DNA of 64,000 nt from Rhodococcus sp. SGAir0479 (GTDB lineage Bacteria > Actinomycetota > Actinomycetes > Mycobacteriales > Mycobacteriaceae), in contig NZ_CP039432.1 of NCBI RefSeq assembly GCF_005484805.1, positions 3,224,001 to 3,288,000 of the forward strand, written 5' to 3'. Below, one piece after another: positions 25,988 through 33,548 of the stretch. Position numbers and translations under genes: made by a program. Position 1 is the first letter of the stretch, and each line of letters opens with the position of its first letter. A model generated the notes under the pieces. It did no database searches, had not been told where the DNA came from, and saw only the letters and a program-made list of their open reading frames with translations.

Positions 25988-26569
25988 CTACTCGGAGGTG
26001 ACGATGACGATCACACCGGGTGACGCACTCGTGATGCCCTCGAAGCGCGGTTCCGCCTTGACGCCCAGTTCCGCGGCGATCGACTCGGCGGCCTGCTTCT
26101 CGGACGCGTTGCCGGTGCGGTAGTAGACGGTGGTCACCTGGATGAGCCCGTAGCTGTAGTTGCCGGTCTCGGAGACGTTCCAACCGGTCGACGTCAGCTC
26201 GTCCGCGGTCTGGGCGGCGAGCCCGGACACGGTGCTGTTGTTGAACACCCGCACCGGTACGGACTTGTCCACCTGTGCGGGCGCCGACGCGGTCGCGGAC
26301 TTCGTCGTCGTACCGGCCGCGGTCGTCGTCGTGGCCGGCGGCGCCGCGGCGGCGGACGTGGTCCGCGGGGCGGATGCGGCGGCGGACGTCGTGGTGGTGA
26401 CCGGAGCCGTCGACGCGCTGCTGGTGGCGGCCACGGGCTCCGATTCGTCGGAATCCGAGCCGCCCAGGGAGGCCGCACCGAGGCCGGCGAAGAGGATCGC
26501 GAGCGCGATCAGCACCATCGCGATCGCGCGCAGCGGGGGGCCTGACGACTCGGGGTTCGGGGTGGTCAC
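25988..26569 (-). CDS. LytR C-terminal-domain membrane protein
   Basis: A 193-residue protein with one N-terminal membrane helix (about 13-35), a low-complexity Ala/Thr/Ser linker (about 45-100) and a C-terminal LytR_C domain ([22 protein letters not shown]...VIVIVTSE). In mycobacteria the equivalent (Rv0431, annotated as tuberculin-related) has been linked to vesicle release. The domain lies outside the membrane and probably binds cell-wall material. The GTG at 26569 follows a TAAGGT box by 7 nt. It is upstream of sodC on the same strand, 62 bp from its start. Confidence 0.88.
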   Translation of the reverse strand: MTTPNPESSGPPLRAIAMVLIALAILFAGLGAASLGGSDSDESEPVAATSSASTAPVTTTTSAAASAPRTTSAAAAPPATTTTAAGTTTKSATASAPAQVDKSVPVRVFNNSTVSGLAAQTADELTSTGWNVSETGNYSYGLIQVTTVYYRTGNASEKQAAESIAAELGVKAEPRFEGITSASPGVIVIVTSE

Positions 26570-26576
26570 GGCTTCG

Positions 26577-26582
26577 ACCTTA
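26577..26582 (-). promoter_or_regulatory. Leaderless-type -10 box (TAAGGT) for the LytR_C gene
   Basis: The minus strand reads TAAGGT ending 7 nt before the GTG at 26569. Confidence 0.45.
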
Positions 26583-26653
26583 ATCGGCCCGTCGGTCCCG
26601 TCCGGTAGCGAGGTGACGAGGGCCGGCGGTTGGGGGGCGGCCGGAACGGCGGG

Positions 26654-26980
26654 CTACGTGGAGAGGTCGAACCCGAGACGGCGGGCCGCGCGGGCCTTCT
26701 GCCGGCTGGCCCGCAACCGCCGCAACCGCTTGACCAGCATCGGGTCGGCGGCCAGCGCCTCGGGGCGGTCGACGAGCGCGTTGAGCACCTGGTAGTAGCG
26801 GGTGGCCGACATGGAGAAGAGTTCCTTGATGGCCTCTTCCTTGGCGCCCGCGTACTTCCACCACTGACGCTCGAAGGACAGGATGTCGTGCTCGCGGCGG
26901 GTCAGTCCGTCCGCGCCCACTTCGTTCCCCGACGTGCTGTCGGGCCGCTCAGATTGGTTCCGCGCTGCTGCGCCGTCCAT
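26654..26980 (-). CDS. DUF3263 protein (small helix-turn-helix-like)
   Basis: A 108-residue protein whose middle, LTRREHDILSFERQWWKYAGAKEEAI followed by LFSMSATRYYQVLNALVD, is the DUF3263 signature found in nearly all mycolata (Rv0430). The second phrase looks like a helix-turn-helix and the C-terminus is strongly basic (KRLRRLRASRQKARAARR), so DNA binding is plausible but unproven. The ATG at 26980 has a GAGGAG site 4 nt upstream. It lies upstream of the LytR_C gene on the same strand, with 84 bp between. Confidence 0.88.
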   Translation of the reverse strand: MDGAAARNQSERPDSTSGNEVGADGLTRREHDILSFERQWWKYAGAKEEAIKELFSMSATRYYQVLNALVDRPEALAADPMLVKRLRRLRASRQKARAARRLGFDLST

Positions 26981-27149
26981 CTCACTCCTCGACTGCTCGA
27001 TGACTGCCGGTCCAGCCCGACACCGGCGAACCTCCGCGCGCCCCGTGGACCGAACACGAATTACACCGTTGTTCTTCCTGGTCATTGAACCACGCCCGCG
27101 GGTGGGAGAACCCTCTTCCGGGGGGACGCGCCGCGAATATCACGCCCAC

Positions 27150-27155
27150 TATCCT
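27150..27155 (+). promoter_or_regulatory. Leaderless-type -10 box (TATCCT) of def
   Basis: TATCCT ends 8 nt before the ATG at 27164 and no ribosome site is present. It rules out the upstream TTG (27155) and makes the GTG at 27158 unlikely as the start. Confidence 0.55.
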
Positions 27156-27163
27156 TGGTGACC

Positions 27164-27778
27164 ATGGCAATCCTTCCGATCCGCATCGTCGGCGATCCCG
27201 TCCTGCACGAGCCGACCAAGCCCGTGACCGAGTCCCCCGCCGAGCTCGCCGATCTGATCCGCGACATGTACGAGACGATGGACGCCGCGAACGGTGTGGG
27301 TCTGGCCGCGAACCAGGTGGGCGTCGCCAAGCGTCTGTTCGTGTACGACTGCCCGGACTACGAGGCCGGCAAGGACGCGTCCGGCAAGCCCGTGATGCGC
27401 CGCGGCTGCGTGATCAACCCGGTGCTCGAGACGTCGGAGATCCCGGAGACCATGCCGGACCCGGACGACGACGTCGAGGGCTGCCTGTCGGTTCCCGGTG
27501 AGCAGTTCCCCACCGGCCGCGCCGACTGGGCCAAGGTCACCGGCACCGACGAGCACGGCAACCCGGTCGAGATCGAGGGCCACGGCTTCTTCGCACGGAT
27601 GCTGCAGCACGAGACCGGTCACCTCGACGGCTTCCTGTACGTGGACGTGCTGATCGGCCGCAACGCGCGCGCCGCGAAGAAGACGATCAAGCGGGAGGGC
27701 TGGGGCGTGCCCGGGCTCAGCTGGACGCCGGGCACCGTCGACGACCCCTTCGGTCACGACGACGTCGACGAGGACTGA
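27164..27778 (+). CDS. def: Peptide deformylase
   Basis: The 204-residue enzyme removes the formyl group from the N-terminal methionine of new proteins. All three family motifs are intact: GVGLAANQ near residue 45, EGCLSVPGE with the metal-binding Cys near 105, and QHETGHLDG with the two metal-binding His and the catalytic Glu near 148. The ATG at 27164 gives [12 protein letters not shown], close to the mycobacterial start. A C-terminal tail of acidic residues is typical of actinobacterial Def. It matches Rv0429c and is followed after 10 bp by the SH3-like gene. Confidence 0.96.
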   Translation: MAILPIRIVGDPVLHEPTKPVTESPAELADLIRDMYETMDAANGVGLAANQVGVAKRLFVYDCPDYEAGKDASGKPVMRRGCVINPVLETSEIPETMPDPDDDVEGCLSVPGEQFPTGRADWAKVTGTDEHGNPVEIEGHGFFARMLQHETGHLDGFLYVDVLIGRNARAAKKTIKREGWGVPGLSWTPGTVDDPFGHDDVDED

Positions 27779-27788
27779 CGGTCTTCCC

Positions 27789-28019
27789 GTGACGAGCCCG
27801 GAACCGACGCTCGGCGGCCGGGTGGTGGTGCGGTATCGCCTGCCACCCGGGGGCTCACACCCGCTCACCGACGTGATCGGGACGCTCGAACAGCTCGAGC
27901 CGACGGTGGTGGTCCGCACCGCCGACGACCGCGTGGTGGAGATCGAGCGCGCCGACGTGGTGCGGCTCAAGGCGCTGGGACCCAAACCGGTGCGCCGGTC
28001 CGACGGCCGGGTTCGGTGA
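27789..28019 (+). CDS. Rv0428c-type SH3-like domain protein, GNAT part missing
   Basis: A 76-residue protein that corresponds to only the N-terminal domain of mycobacterial Rv0428c, which in that species continues into a GNAT acetyltransferase. Visible features are a first strand GGRVVVRYRLP, a linker, DVIGTLEQL and VVEIERADVVRLKALGPKPVR, a small all-beta fold. The stop at 28019 is followed immediately by xthA, so no acetyltransferase part remains here. The GTG start is 10 bp after the def stop, suggesting cotranscription with def. Function unknown. Confidence 0.75.
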   Translation: MTSPEPTLGGRVVVRYRLPPGGSHPLTDVIGTLEQLEPTVVVRTADDRVVEIERADVVRLKALGPKPVRRSDGRVR

Positions 28020-28036
28020 CTGTCGGGGTGGCTGAC

Positions 28037-28042
28037 TACCCT
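28037..28042 (+). promoter_or_regulatory. Leaderless-type -10 box (TACCCT) of xthA
   Basis: TACCCT ends 7 nt before the GTG at 28050, with no ribosome site. Confidence 0.5.
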
Positions 28043-28049
28043 CTGCGGT

Positions 28050-28850
28050 GTGCGACTCGCGACGTGGAATGTGAACTCGGTCCGTGCCCGAACCGACCGG
28101 ATCCTGGACTGGCTGGCCCGCACCGACACCGATGTGTTGGCGATGCAGGAAACCAAGTGCAAGGACGAGCAGTTCCCGTACGAGCGGTTCGCCGAGGCCG
28201 GCTACGAGGTGGCGCACGTGGGCCTGAGCCAGTGGAACGGCGTGGCCATCGCGTCGCGGATCGGGCTCGAGGACGTGCAGATCGGCTTCGCGGACCAGCC
28301 CGGGTTCGACAAGGATCCGGAGGCGGAGGCCGCGCAGGAGGCCCGTGCGATCGGTGCGACCGTCGGCGGGGTGCAGGTGTGGAGCCTGTACGTGCCCAAC
28401 GGCCGTGAGCTGACGGATCCGCACTACGTCTACAAGCTGGAGTGGCTGGCGAAGCTGCGCGCGGACGCGGAGGGCTGGCTGGCCGGCAACCCGGACGCGC
28501 AGATCGCGCTGGTGGGCGACTGGAACGTCGCGCCCACCGACGAGGACGTGTGGGATCCGGCGTTCTTCGAGGGCAAGACGCACACGTCGCAGCCGGAGCG
28601 GGACGCGTTCGACGCGTTCGCCGACGCCGGTTTCGCCGATGTGGTGCGCCCGCACGCGCCGGGCCCGGGCGTCTACACCTACTGGGACTACACGCAGCTG
28701 CGGTTCCCCAAGCGGCAGGGTATGCGCATCGACTACGTGCTGGGCTCCCCCGCGTTCGCGGCGCGGGTCACCGGCGCCCACATCGACCGGGACGAGCGCA
28801 AGGGCAAGGGCGCGAGCGACCACGCGCCGGTCGTGGTCGATCTGGCCTGA
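28050..28850 (+). CDS. xthA: Exodeoxyribonuclease III
   Basis: A 266-residue AP endonuclease/exonuclease III of the EEP fold. Motifs in order: WNVNSVRAR at the start, LAMQETKCKDEQFP with the metal-binding Glu, SLYVPNGR, VGDWNVAPTDEDVW with catalytic Asp-Asn, MRIDYVLGSP and KGASDHAPVVVDL with the catalytic Asp-His pair. It cuts DNA at abasic sites and trims blocked 3' ends in base excision repair. The GTG start is leaderless by its promoter box. Matches Rv0427c; it converges with the first GNAT gene. Confidence 0.95.
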   Translation: MRLATWNVNSVRARTDRILDWLARTDTDVLAMQETKCKDEQFPYERFAEAGYEVAHVGLSQWNGVAIASRIGLEDVQIGFADQPGFDKDPEAEAAQEARAIGATVGGVQVWSLYVPNGRELTDPHYVYKLEWLAKLRADAEGWLAGNPDAQIALVGDWNVAPTDEDVWDPAFFEGKTHTSQPERDAFDAFADAGFADVVRPHAPGPGVYTYWDYTQLRFPKRQGMRIDYVLGSPAFAARVTGAHIDRDERKGKGASDHAPVVVDLA

Positions 28851-29204
28851 TCAGATTCCCTGCTCGTCGAGCAGGTCCAGGTACTCGGTGTGGGTGCCGA
28901 GGAACCGGGTGGCGTAGGTGCACACCGGACGGATCCGGGTTCCCTCGCTGCGGGCGCGGTCGAGCACGGTCCGCACCAGCACCGCCGCCCAACCGCGGCC
29001 GCTCCGGTCCTCGCGGACGACGGTGTGCAGCAGCGTGAGCACGTCCCCGGACGGCCCGGCACTGTCGCGGTGGTAGCCGAGGATGCCGACCAGGTCGTCG
29101 CGCACCCACAGTTCGTAGCGCTCGTGGGGCGGGCTGTCGACGATGCGTACGGCATCGGCGACAGTGCTCACCGGCCGTGGCGATTTACTGTTCACGTTCC
29201 CCAT
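28851..29204 (-). CDS. GNAT-like N-acetyltransferase-related protein, copy 1
   Basis: The 117-residue protein resembles short GNAT-type acetyltransferases, with the elements ELWVRDDLVGILGYH, LLHTVVREDRSGRGWAAVLVRTVLDRARSEG (acetyl-CoA loop with RSGRGWA) and IRPVCTYATRFLGTHTEYLDLL. The last phrase matches the YidJ/Gtn-like small acetyltransferase family. It is a clear paralogue of the next gene upstream. The ATG at 29204 is preferred; no good ribosome site was seen, and a GTG at 29195 is an alternative. It ends one base after the xthA stop on the other strand. Confidence 0.8.
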   Translation of the reverse strand: MGNVNSKSPRPVSTVADAVRIVDSPPHERYELWVRDDLVGILGYHRDSAGPSGDVLTLLHTVVREDRSGRGWAAVLVRTVLDRARSEGTRIRPVCTYATRFLGTHTEYLDLLDEQGI

Positions 29205-29294
29205 GAAACCGGCCGAACGGCCGCCGCCGGGTCCGTTTCGGGACGGGTGGGGCGATCGATGCCGATCCTTGACCACGGCGTGGCCGCGGGTCGA

Positions 29295-29654
29295 TCAATT
29301 CATCGAGATCGCGTCGGACGCCTCGGGCGGCGCCATCAGATCCAGGTACTCCGGGTTGGCTTCGACGAACCGCTGCACGTACGTGCACACCGGGCGCACG
29401 CGCCAGCCGTAGTCGCGGGCCCGGTCCAGCGAGCGCCGCACCATGACGGCGGCCAGCCCACGGTGCCCGAAGTCCTCGACGACGACGGTGTGCATGAACG
29501 AGACGACGGGAGTGGGTTTCCGCGCGCCGCGACCCCGGGCAGGTGAGGTGTCGTAGTAGCCGACGATTCCCACCAGGTCTCCGTTGAGCCGCAACTCGAA
29601 GCGGTTCTGGTCGGTATTGTCGGTCACGTCGGCACTGGGCGAATCGGCGAACAC
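29295..29654 (-). CDS. GNAT-like N-acetyltransferase-related protein, copy 2
   Basis: A 119-residue paralogue of the downstream gene: it shares FELRLNGDLVGIVGYY, FMHTVVVEDFGHRGLAAVMVRRSLDRARDYG (acetyl-CoA loop) and RPVCTYVQRFVEANPEYLDLM. The tandem pair looks like a local duplication followed by divergence. The GTG at 29654 is chosen because AGGAGG lies 4 nt before it; an open frame up to a GTG at 29696 exists, but a TATAGT promoter box ends only 3 nt before that codon, so it would not be transcribed. Substrate unknown. Confidence 0.8.
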   Translation of the reverse strand: MFADSPSADVTDNTDQNRFELRLNGDLVGIVGYYDTSPARGRGARKPTPVVSFMHTVVVEDFGHRGLAAVMVRRSLDRARDYGWRVRPVCTYVQRFVEANPEYLDLMAPPEASDAISMN

Positions 29655-30328
29655 GACACCTCCTCGGGACGCTTTCGAGACAACAATGTGATCCACGCCA
29701 CTATAACTACAGGTAACAGTCTTCGCCTGTCAGGCATTCGACCGAATCTCTGTCGACACCTCCCCCACCTCCACCCGCCGGGCTTCCTGCCCGAGCCGGC
29801 CGCCCGCACCCTCAGACGCTTCTCGAATGGCCCGGCAGACGGCCATACGCTCCCGCCGACTCCCGGAAGCACCGAACACCCGCACGGCACCACCCTCCTC
29901 GCCACGCGAGAGTTCCTCGATGCCGTTGGAACGCAGCGATCTTCACATCGAGCATCCGGCCGCAGCACCTCTCCGAGCGGCCACCACCACTCGCCGCCGA
30001 CGCGAATGATTGCACCGCAGTACAGATTTGCGAATTTCGGAACGGGACACGCATTTGCCCGAAACCGTATTCCGACCGACCCGTATGTGTAACGATCCGT
30101 ACACGCGTCCGGTCAGAATTCGCTCCTGACCCCGGATGAGGAAGCCGAAGGCAGACGAGCCGCCTCGCACTCGGAGGCCTTCGGCGCACCTCGACACTGG
30201 ACATCGACGCACGAGGTGGCTTCCTACCTCGACGGCGATACCGGCTCTGCCGCAGTCTGCGCCAGCAGGGAGCGTCAGGGTCTACCCGAACCAACCTGAA
30301 CGAGCACACAATCCGTAGGGGGAAGTAG
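29655..30328. other. 674-bp intergenic region upstream of the secreted Ser/Gly-rich protein
   Basis: No convincing gene was found: the open frames here are Pro/Arg/His-rich noise. The middle (about 30000-30120) is markedly AT-richer than the surroundings. A 9-bp inverted repeat with arms 30144-30152 and 30177-30185 (GCCGAAGGC) encloses a smaller hairpin and may form a leader structure. The left end holds the promoter of the GNAT pair, the right end that of the secreted protein, whose ribosome site (GGGGGAAG) ends at about 30325. Confidence 0.5.
29700..29705 (-). promoter_or_regulatory. Candidate -10 box of the GNAT pair
   Basis: The minus strand reads TATAGT. A transcript from here would carry a leader of about 40 nt with AGGAGG before the GTG at 29654. 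Confidence 0.5.
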
Positions 30329-31252
30329 ATGCGCAAGTCCATAACCCGCTCGTCCGTCCTCGCCGCGACAGCGGCCCTCGCACTCCTCGGCGGTGGCGTA
30401 GCCGCGGCAGAAGGCAGCCTGGGTAGCAGCGGCAGCTCGGGCAGCCTTGCCAGCTCCGAGGGCAGCAGTGGCTCGTCCGAAGGCAGCAGCGGCTCGTCCG
30501 GCAGCAGCGGCTCCTCGACCGGCTCGTCGGCCGCGCCCGGCACGCCGTACGAGTTCCAGAACTGGGACACCTGCCGGCTCGATCTGGTCTACGACGACGA
30601 GATCGGCGGCACCTGCATGACGGTGATCATCCGGGACGGCAACATGCGCATCGGCAATCTCGACGTCGCGGTCCCCGACGGCAGCCTGATGATCGCCGGC
30701 GGCGTGACGGGCGAGCAGGTCTTCGTCCCCGCCGCCGACGACGGCAAGTTCGGTGTGTATGCGAACCCGATCACCGTTCCCGGCGGAGCATTCGGCGCCG
30801 CGTCGGCGGAGAACTTCGGCCCCACCGCCATCCAGGCGACCGTGGAGGCCGTCGCCCTGCCCGACGTCGATCCCTACAACCTCGCCGTGCAGCTTCCGAT
30901 GCGGCTCAAGCTCTCCAACCCACTCCTCGGCGACAACTGCTACATCGGCTCCGCCGCCACCCCGATCAACCTGTCCCTCGCACTCGTGGACAGCGCCGGG
31001 CCCGCCGAATGGATCTCGACCAACGGCCCCGATGTGCCGGGTGGCGTCTGGACCCAGGCACCCCACACCGCCACCGACTTCGCCGTCCCCGGAGCCTCCG
31101 GTTGCGGCCCGCTCGGATCCCTGAACTGGGCCGTCAACCTGCGGGCGGGCCTGCCCTCCGCGGGCGCCGGTAACTCCCTGTCCACCACCAGCGCCGTCTA
31201 CAACGTCGCCGGCTGGGAGTTGGACGAGTACCTGAACACCCCCACCGCCTGA
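30329..31252 (+). CDS. Secreted protein with Ser/Gly-rich N-terminal repeat segment
   Basis: The 307-residue product has a Sec signal (about 1-28, ending GGVAAAEG), then about 45 residues made almost only of Gly and Ser in GSSGSS-like repeats (about 29-72), then a globular domain of about 230 residues. The domain has four cysteines (DTCRL, GTCMT, DNCYIGS, ASGCGPL) and the phrase DNCYIGSAATPINLSL, seen in a family of exported actinobacterial proteins of unknown role. The flexible linker could thread the cell wall and expose the domain. MspA-type porin was considered and not supported. The start has a strong ribosome site; a dedicated terminator follows. Confidence 0.8.
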   Translation: MRKSITRSSVLAATAALALLGGGVAAAEGSLGSSGSSGSLASSEGSSGSSEGSSGSSGSSGSSTGSSAAPGTPYEFQNWDTCRLDLVYDDEIGGTCMTVIIRDGNMRIGNLDVAVPDGSLMIAGGVTGEQVFVPAADDGKFGVYANPITVPGGAFGAASAENFGPTAIQATVEAVALPDVDPYNLAVQLPMRLKLSNPLLGDNCYIGSAATPINLSLALVDSAGPAEWISTNGPDVPGGVWTQAPHTATDFAVPGASGCGPLGSLNWAVNLRAGLPSAGAGNSLSTTSAVYNVAGWELDEYLNTPTA

Positions 31253-31266
31253 TCCACCGCTGGCCT

Positions 31267-31300
31267 CGTCCCGGTGCCGGTATCCGCCGGCACCGGGACG
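31267..31300 (+). terminator. Hairpin terminator after the secreted protein gene
   Basis: A perfect 14-bp stem (31267-31280 with 31287-31300) and a 6-nt loop begin 15 nt after the stop codon. Confidence 0.75.
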
Positions 31301-31378
31301 ACTCACGCCGTGGACGTCCCAGCATCCAGCACCACCGCACGCCTCACACCACCGTCCGGCGCACCCGCCTCGCCTGGG

Positions 31379-31384
31379 TAGGCT
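31379..31384 (+). promoter_or_regulatory. Leaderless-type -10 box (TAGGCT) of thiD
   Basis: TAGGCT ends 7 nt before the GTG at 31392 with no ribosome site. No TPP riboswitch is present in front of thiD. Confidence 0.55.
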
Positions 31385-31391
31385 CGAGGCC

Positions 31392-32243
31392 GTGAACTAC
31401 CTGCCCCTGACGCCGACCGGCCAGACCCCGATCCGCGCCCTCACCATCGCCGGCACCGACTCCGGCGGCGGCGCCGGTATCCAGGCCGATTCGCGCACCA
31501 TGGCGATGTGTGGCGTGCACGCGTGCGTCGCGGTGGCCGCGGTGACCGTGCAGAACTCGGTGGGCGTCAGTGGTTTTCACGAGATCCCGCCCGAGACGGT
31601 GGCCGCGCAGGTGCGCTGCGTGGCCCTGGACATCGGCGTCTCCGCCGCCAAGACCGGCATGCTCGCGTCCACCGCGATCATCGAGGCCGTCGCGCAGGTG
31701 TGTACCGAGGTGGGCATCGGCCGCGGCGGCTCCGTCCCGTTGGTGGTGGACCCGGTGTGCGCATCCATGCACGGCGATCCGCTGCTGCACGCCGAGGCGC
31801 TCGACGCCGTCCGGAACACCCTCATCCCGATCGCGTCGCTGGTGACCCCGAACCTCGACGAGGTCCGGCTCATTACCGGCATCGAGGTGGTCGACGACGC
31901 CACCGCCCGCCGCGCCGCCGAGGCCCTGCACGCACTGGGCGCGCAGTGGTCGATGGTCAAGGGCGGGCACCTGCGCTCGTCGACGTCCAGCACCGACCTG
32001 CTGTTCGACGGCGACACCTTCCACGAGTTCACCAGCCCGCGGATCGACACCGGCAACGATCACGGCGGCGGCGACACCCTGGCCGCGGCCGTCACGTGCG
32101 CGCTCGCCAACGGCTACGCGATGCCCGACGCGGTCGCGTTCGGCAAGGAATGGGTCACCAGGTGCCTCGAGGCGTCGTACGACCTGGGCGCCGGGCACGG
32201 TCCGGTGTCGCCGCTGTGGCGACTCGATCTGAAAGACGCCTGA
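31392..32243 (+). CDS. thiD: Hydroxymethylpyrimidine/phosphomethylpyrimidine kinase
   Basis: The 283-residue ribokinase-fold enzyme phosphorylates hydroxymethylpyrimidine and then its monophosphate, giving the pyrimidine half of thiamine. Motifs: IAGTDSGGGAGIQADSRTM at the substrate site, VVDPVCASMHGDPLL, LVTPNLDEVRLITG and the anion hole GNDHGGGDTLAAAV. The last replaces the common HGTGCTLS by HGGGDTLA, as in mycobacterial Rv0422c, so the usual active-site Cys is Asp here. In M. tuberculosis thiC is the next gene; it is absent from this window. Confidence 0.95.
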   Translation: MNYLPLTPTGQTPIRALTIAGTDSGGGAGIQADSRTMAMCGVHACVAVAAVTVQNSVGVSGFHEIPPETVAAQVRCVALDIGVSAAKTGMLASTAIIEAVAQVCTEVGIGRGGSVPLVVDPVCASMHGDPLLHAEALDAVRNTLIPIASLVTPNLDEVRLITGIEVVDDATARRAAEALHALGAQWSMVKGGHLRSSTSSTDLLFDGDTFHEFTSPRIDTGNDHGGGDTLAAAVTCALANGYAMPDAVAFGKEWVTRCLEASYDLGAGHGPVSPLWRLDLKDA

Positions 32244-32258
32244 TCGGCGACCGCCCGG

Positions 32259-32444
32259 TCAGCGCGAATAGTCGCGCAGGGTGAAGACGAACCCGACCGC
32301 CACCACCGGCACCGCGAGAATGTAGACGGTGATCCGGAACCACGTGGGCCCGTAGTAGCTCACCGCGATCGCCGCCGCCAGCGCCGCGATGATCATCAAC
32401 ACCCCGTAGAAGGGGGTGCGCTGCGGATGCCCGGACTCGGTCAC
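32259..32444 (-). CDS. Small two-helix membrane protein
   Basis: A 61-residue protein with two transmembrane helices (about 13-31 and 35-55) joined by the short loop YYGPTWFR and flanked by charged ends (SGHPQRTPFY, TLRDYSR). The GTG at 32444 starts at the natural N-terminus; a CACACT sequence 7 nt upstream is only a weak promoter candidate. Small conserved membrane proteins sit at the same place near thiD in mycobacteria (Rv0420c region), but I cannot assign a family. Converges with thiD. Confidence 0.65.
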   Translation of the reverse strand: MTESGHPQRTPFYGVLMIIAALAAAIAVSYYGPTWFRITVYILAVPVVAVGFVFTLRDYSR

Positions 32445-32614
32445 GTTCCCCAGTGTGCGCGCCGACTACCGGCAGCGGCAACGGTTCCCCGAAGTCGTCG
32501 GATTCGTCCGGCTGAGGCGTCACCGACGCACCATGGGCACCACCTCGGGCGGTTACTGCGGCAACGGCCGAGTACACAGCGCAATAACCACCCGACGCAG
32601 CGCGATCCCCCGCG

Positions 32615-33484
32615 TCATCGCCCCGCCGGCGCCGGGCGCAGCACGTAGACCCGCAGGTCCTCCGGCACCCCGCGCTGCGGCGCCGCCAGCAGCCCGCGCC
32701 GGTAGCGCTTGGCGACCATGCCCAGCTGGTCCAGGCACTCCTCGCCGATCGCGTCGTACGTGTTGCCGGAGATCACCACGTTGCCGTTGCCGCCGAGCTC
32801 CATCATCCGCGCGGCGACGTTGACGTCGACACCGAACCAGTCGGCGCCGACCGCCTGCGGCGCGCCGGTGTGCAGGCCCACGCGCATGCGGGGCCGGTAG
32901 CCGGCGTGGTCCAGGGTCGCGAGCGCCGCGCGGGCCGCGAACACCGCCTCGACGGCCTTGTCCGGGTGGTCGAAGACCACCATCAAGCCGTCCCCCAGAC
33001 GTTTGACCACCTGCCCGCCGCGCGCGATCATCGGCGGCTCGATGGTGGCCGCGACCTCTCGCAGCAGCGACAGCGTCGCACCGTCCCCCACCTGCAACGA
33101 CCAGCTCGAGAACCCGACCAGATCCGTGAAGACGATGGTGACCTCGCCGTTCGCGGGGCTGCCCCACGTCTTCTCCAGCACCGCCTGCAACACCTGCAGG
33201 GCCGCCATGCTCACCTCACGGGACGCGCCCGCGCCGGTGTCGATCATGCGGGCGGCGGCGCGGGCCCCACCCGGCCCGGTCGTGGACAACGGGTCCCCGA
33301 ACGACGGGTCCCCGGGCAGCGCGCGCCGGATCCGCCGGACCGCGTCGACGAGTTGTGGTTGCCGGTCCGCGTCGCGGACCCATCGGGCGACCGAGCCGGT
33401 GACCTTGGCGTGCCCGTCCTCCGCACCGGAATCCACCCGAGGCGGTTCCGAGGCGGCGCCGTCGCCCTGCGGGTCGTCAGTCAC
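32615..33484 (-). CDS. Class III adenylate cyclase, soluble
   Basis: A 289-residue protein with a class III cyclase homology domain at about 110-285. Catalytic residues are complete: metal-binding Asp121 (VFTDLVGFS) and Asp165 (RLGDG), Lys161 and Asp220 for adenine recognition (QVVKRLGDG, WFGVDVNVAARM), and Asn222/Arg226 for the transition state. This set predicts ATP to cAMP conversion as an active homodimer. The N-terminal 110 residues are a predicted helical region with no membrane helix and resemble regulatory segments of mycobacterial cyclases. The GTG at 33484 follows a TACTCT box by 7 nt; the longer open frame upstream is rejected. It follows the lpqL-like gene after 64 bp. Confidence 0.9.
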   Translation of the reverse strand: MTDDPQGDGAASEPPRVDSGAEDGHAKVTGSVARWVRDADRQPQLVDAVRRIRRALPGDPSFGDPLSTTGPGGARAAARMIDTGAGASREVSMAALQVLQAVLEKTWGSPANGEVTIVFTDLVGFSSWSLQVGDGATLSLLREVAATIEPPMIARGGQVVKRLGDGLMVVFDHPDKAVEAVFAARAALATLDHAGYRPRMRVGLHTGAPQAVGADWFGVDVNVAARMMELGGNGNVVISGNTYDAIGEECLDQLGMVAKRYRRGLLAAPQRGVPEDLRVYVLRPAPAGR

Positions 33485-33491
33485 CCCGGCA

Positions 33492-33497
33492 AGAGTA
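33492..33497 (-). promoter_or_regulatory. Leaderless-type -10 box (TACTCT) of the cyclase
   Basis: The minus strand reads TACTCT ending 7 nt before the GTG at 33484. Confidence 0.5.
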
Positions 33498-33548
33498 ATC
33501 GCGGCCGGGTCGTCCCGCAGAACCTCCGGGTGACGGCGGTCCCGGCGC

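Noticed and set aside
29688-30318. Small plus-strand frames in the 674-bp gap
   Set aside because: No ribosome site, Pro/Arg/His-rich products and overlap with the promoter of the GNAT pair.
30329-31252. MspA-type mycolata porin
   Set aside because: Signal peptide and size would fit, but the mature sequence has four Cys, a Gly/Ser spacer and none of the MspA strand or eyelet motifs.
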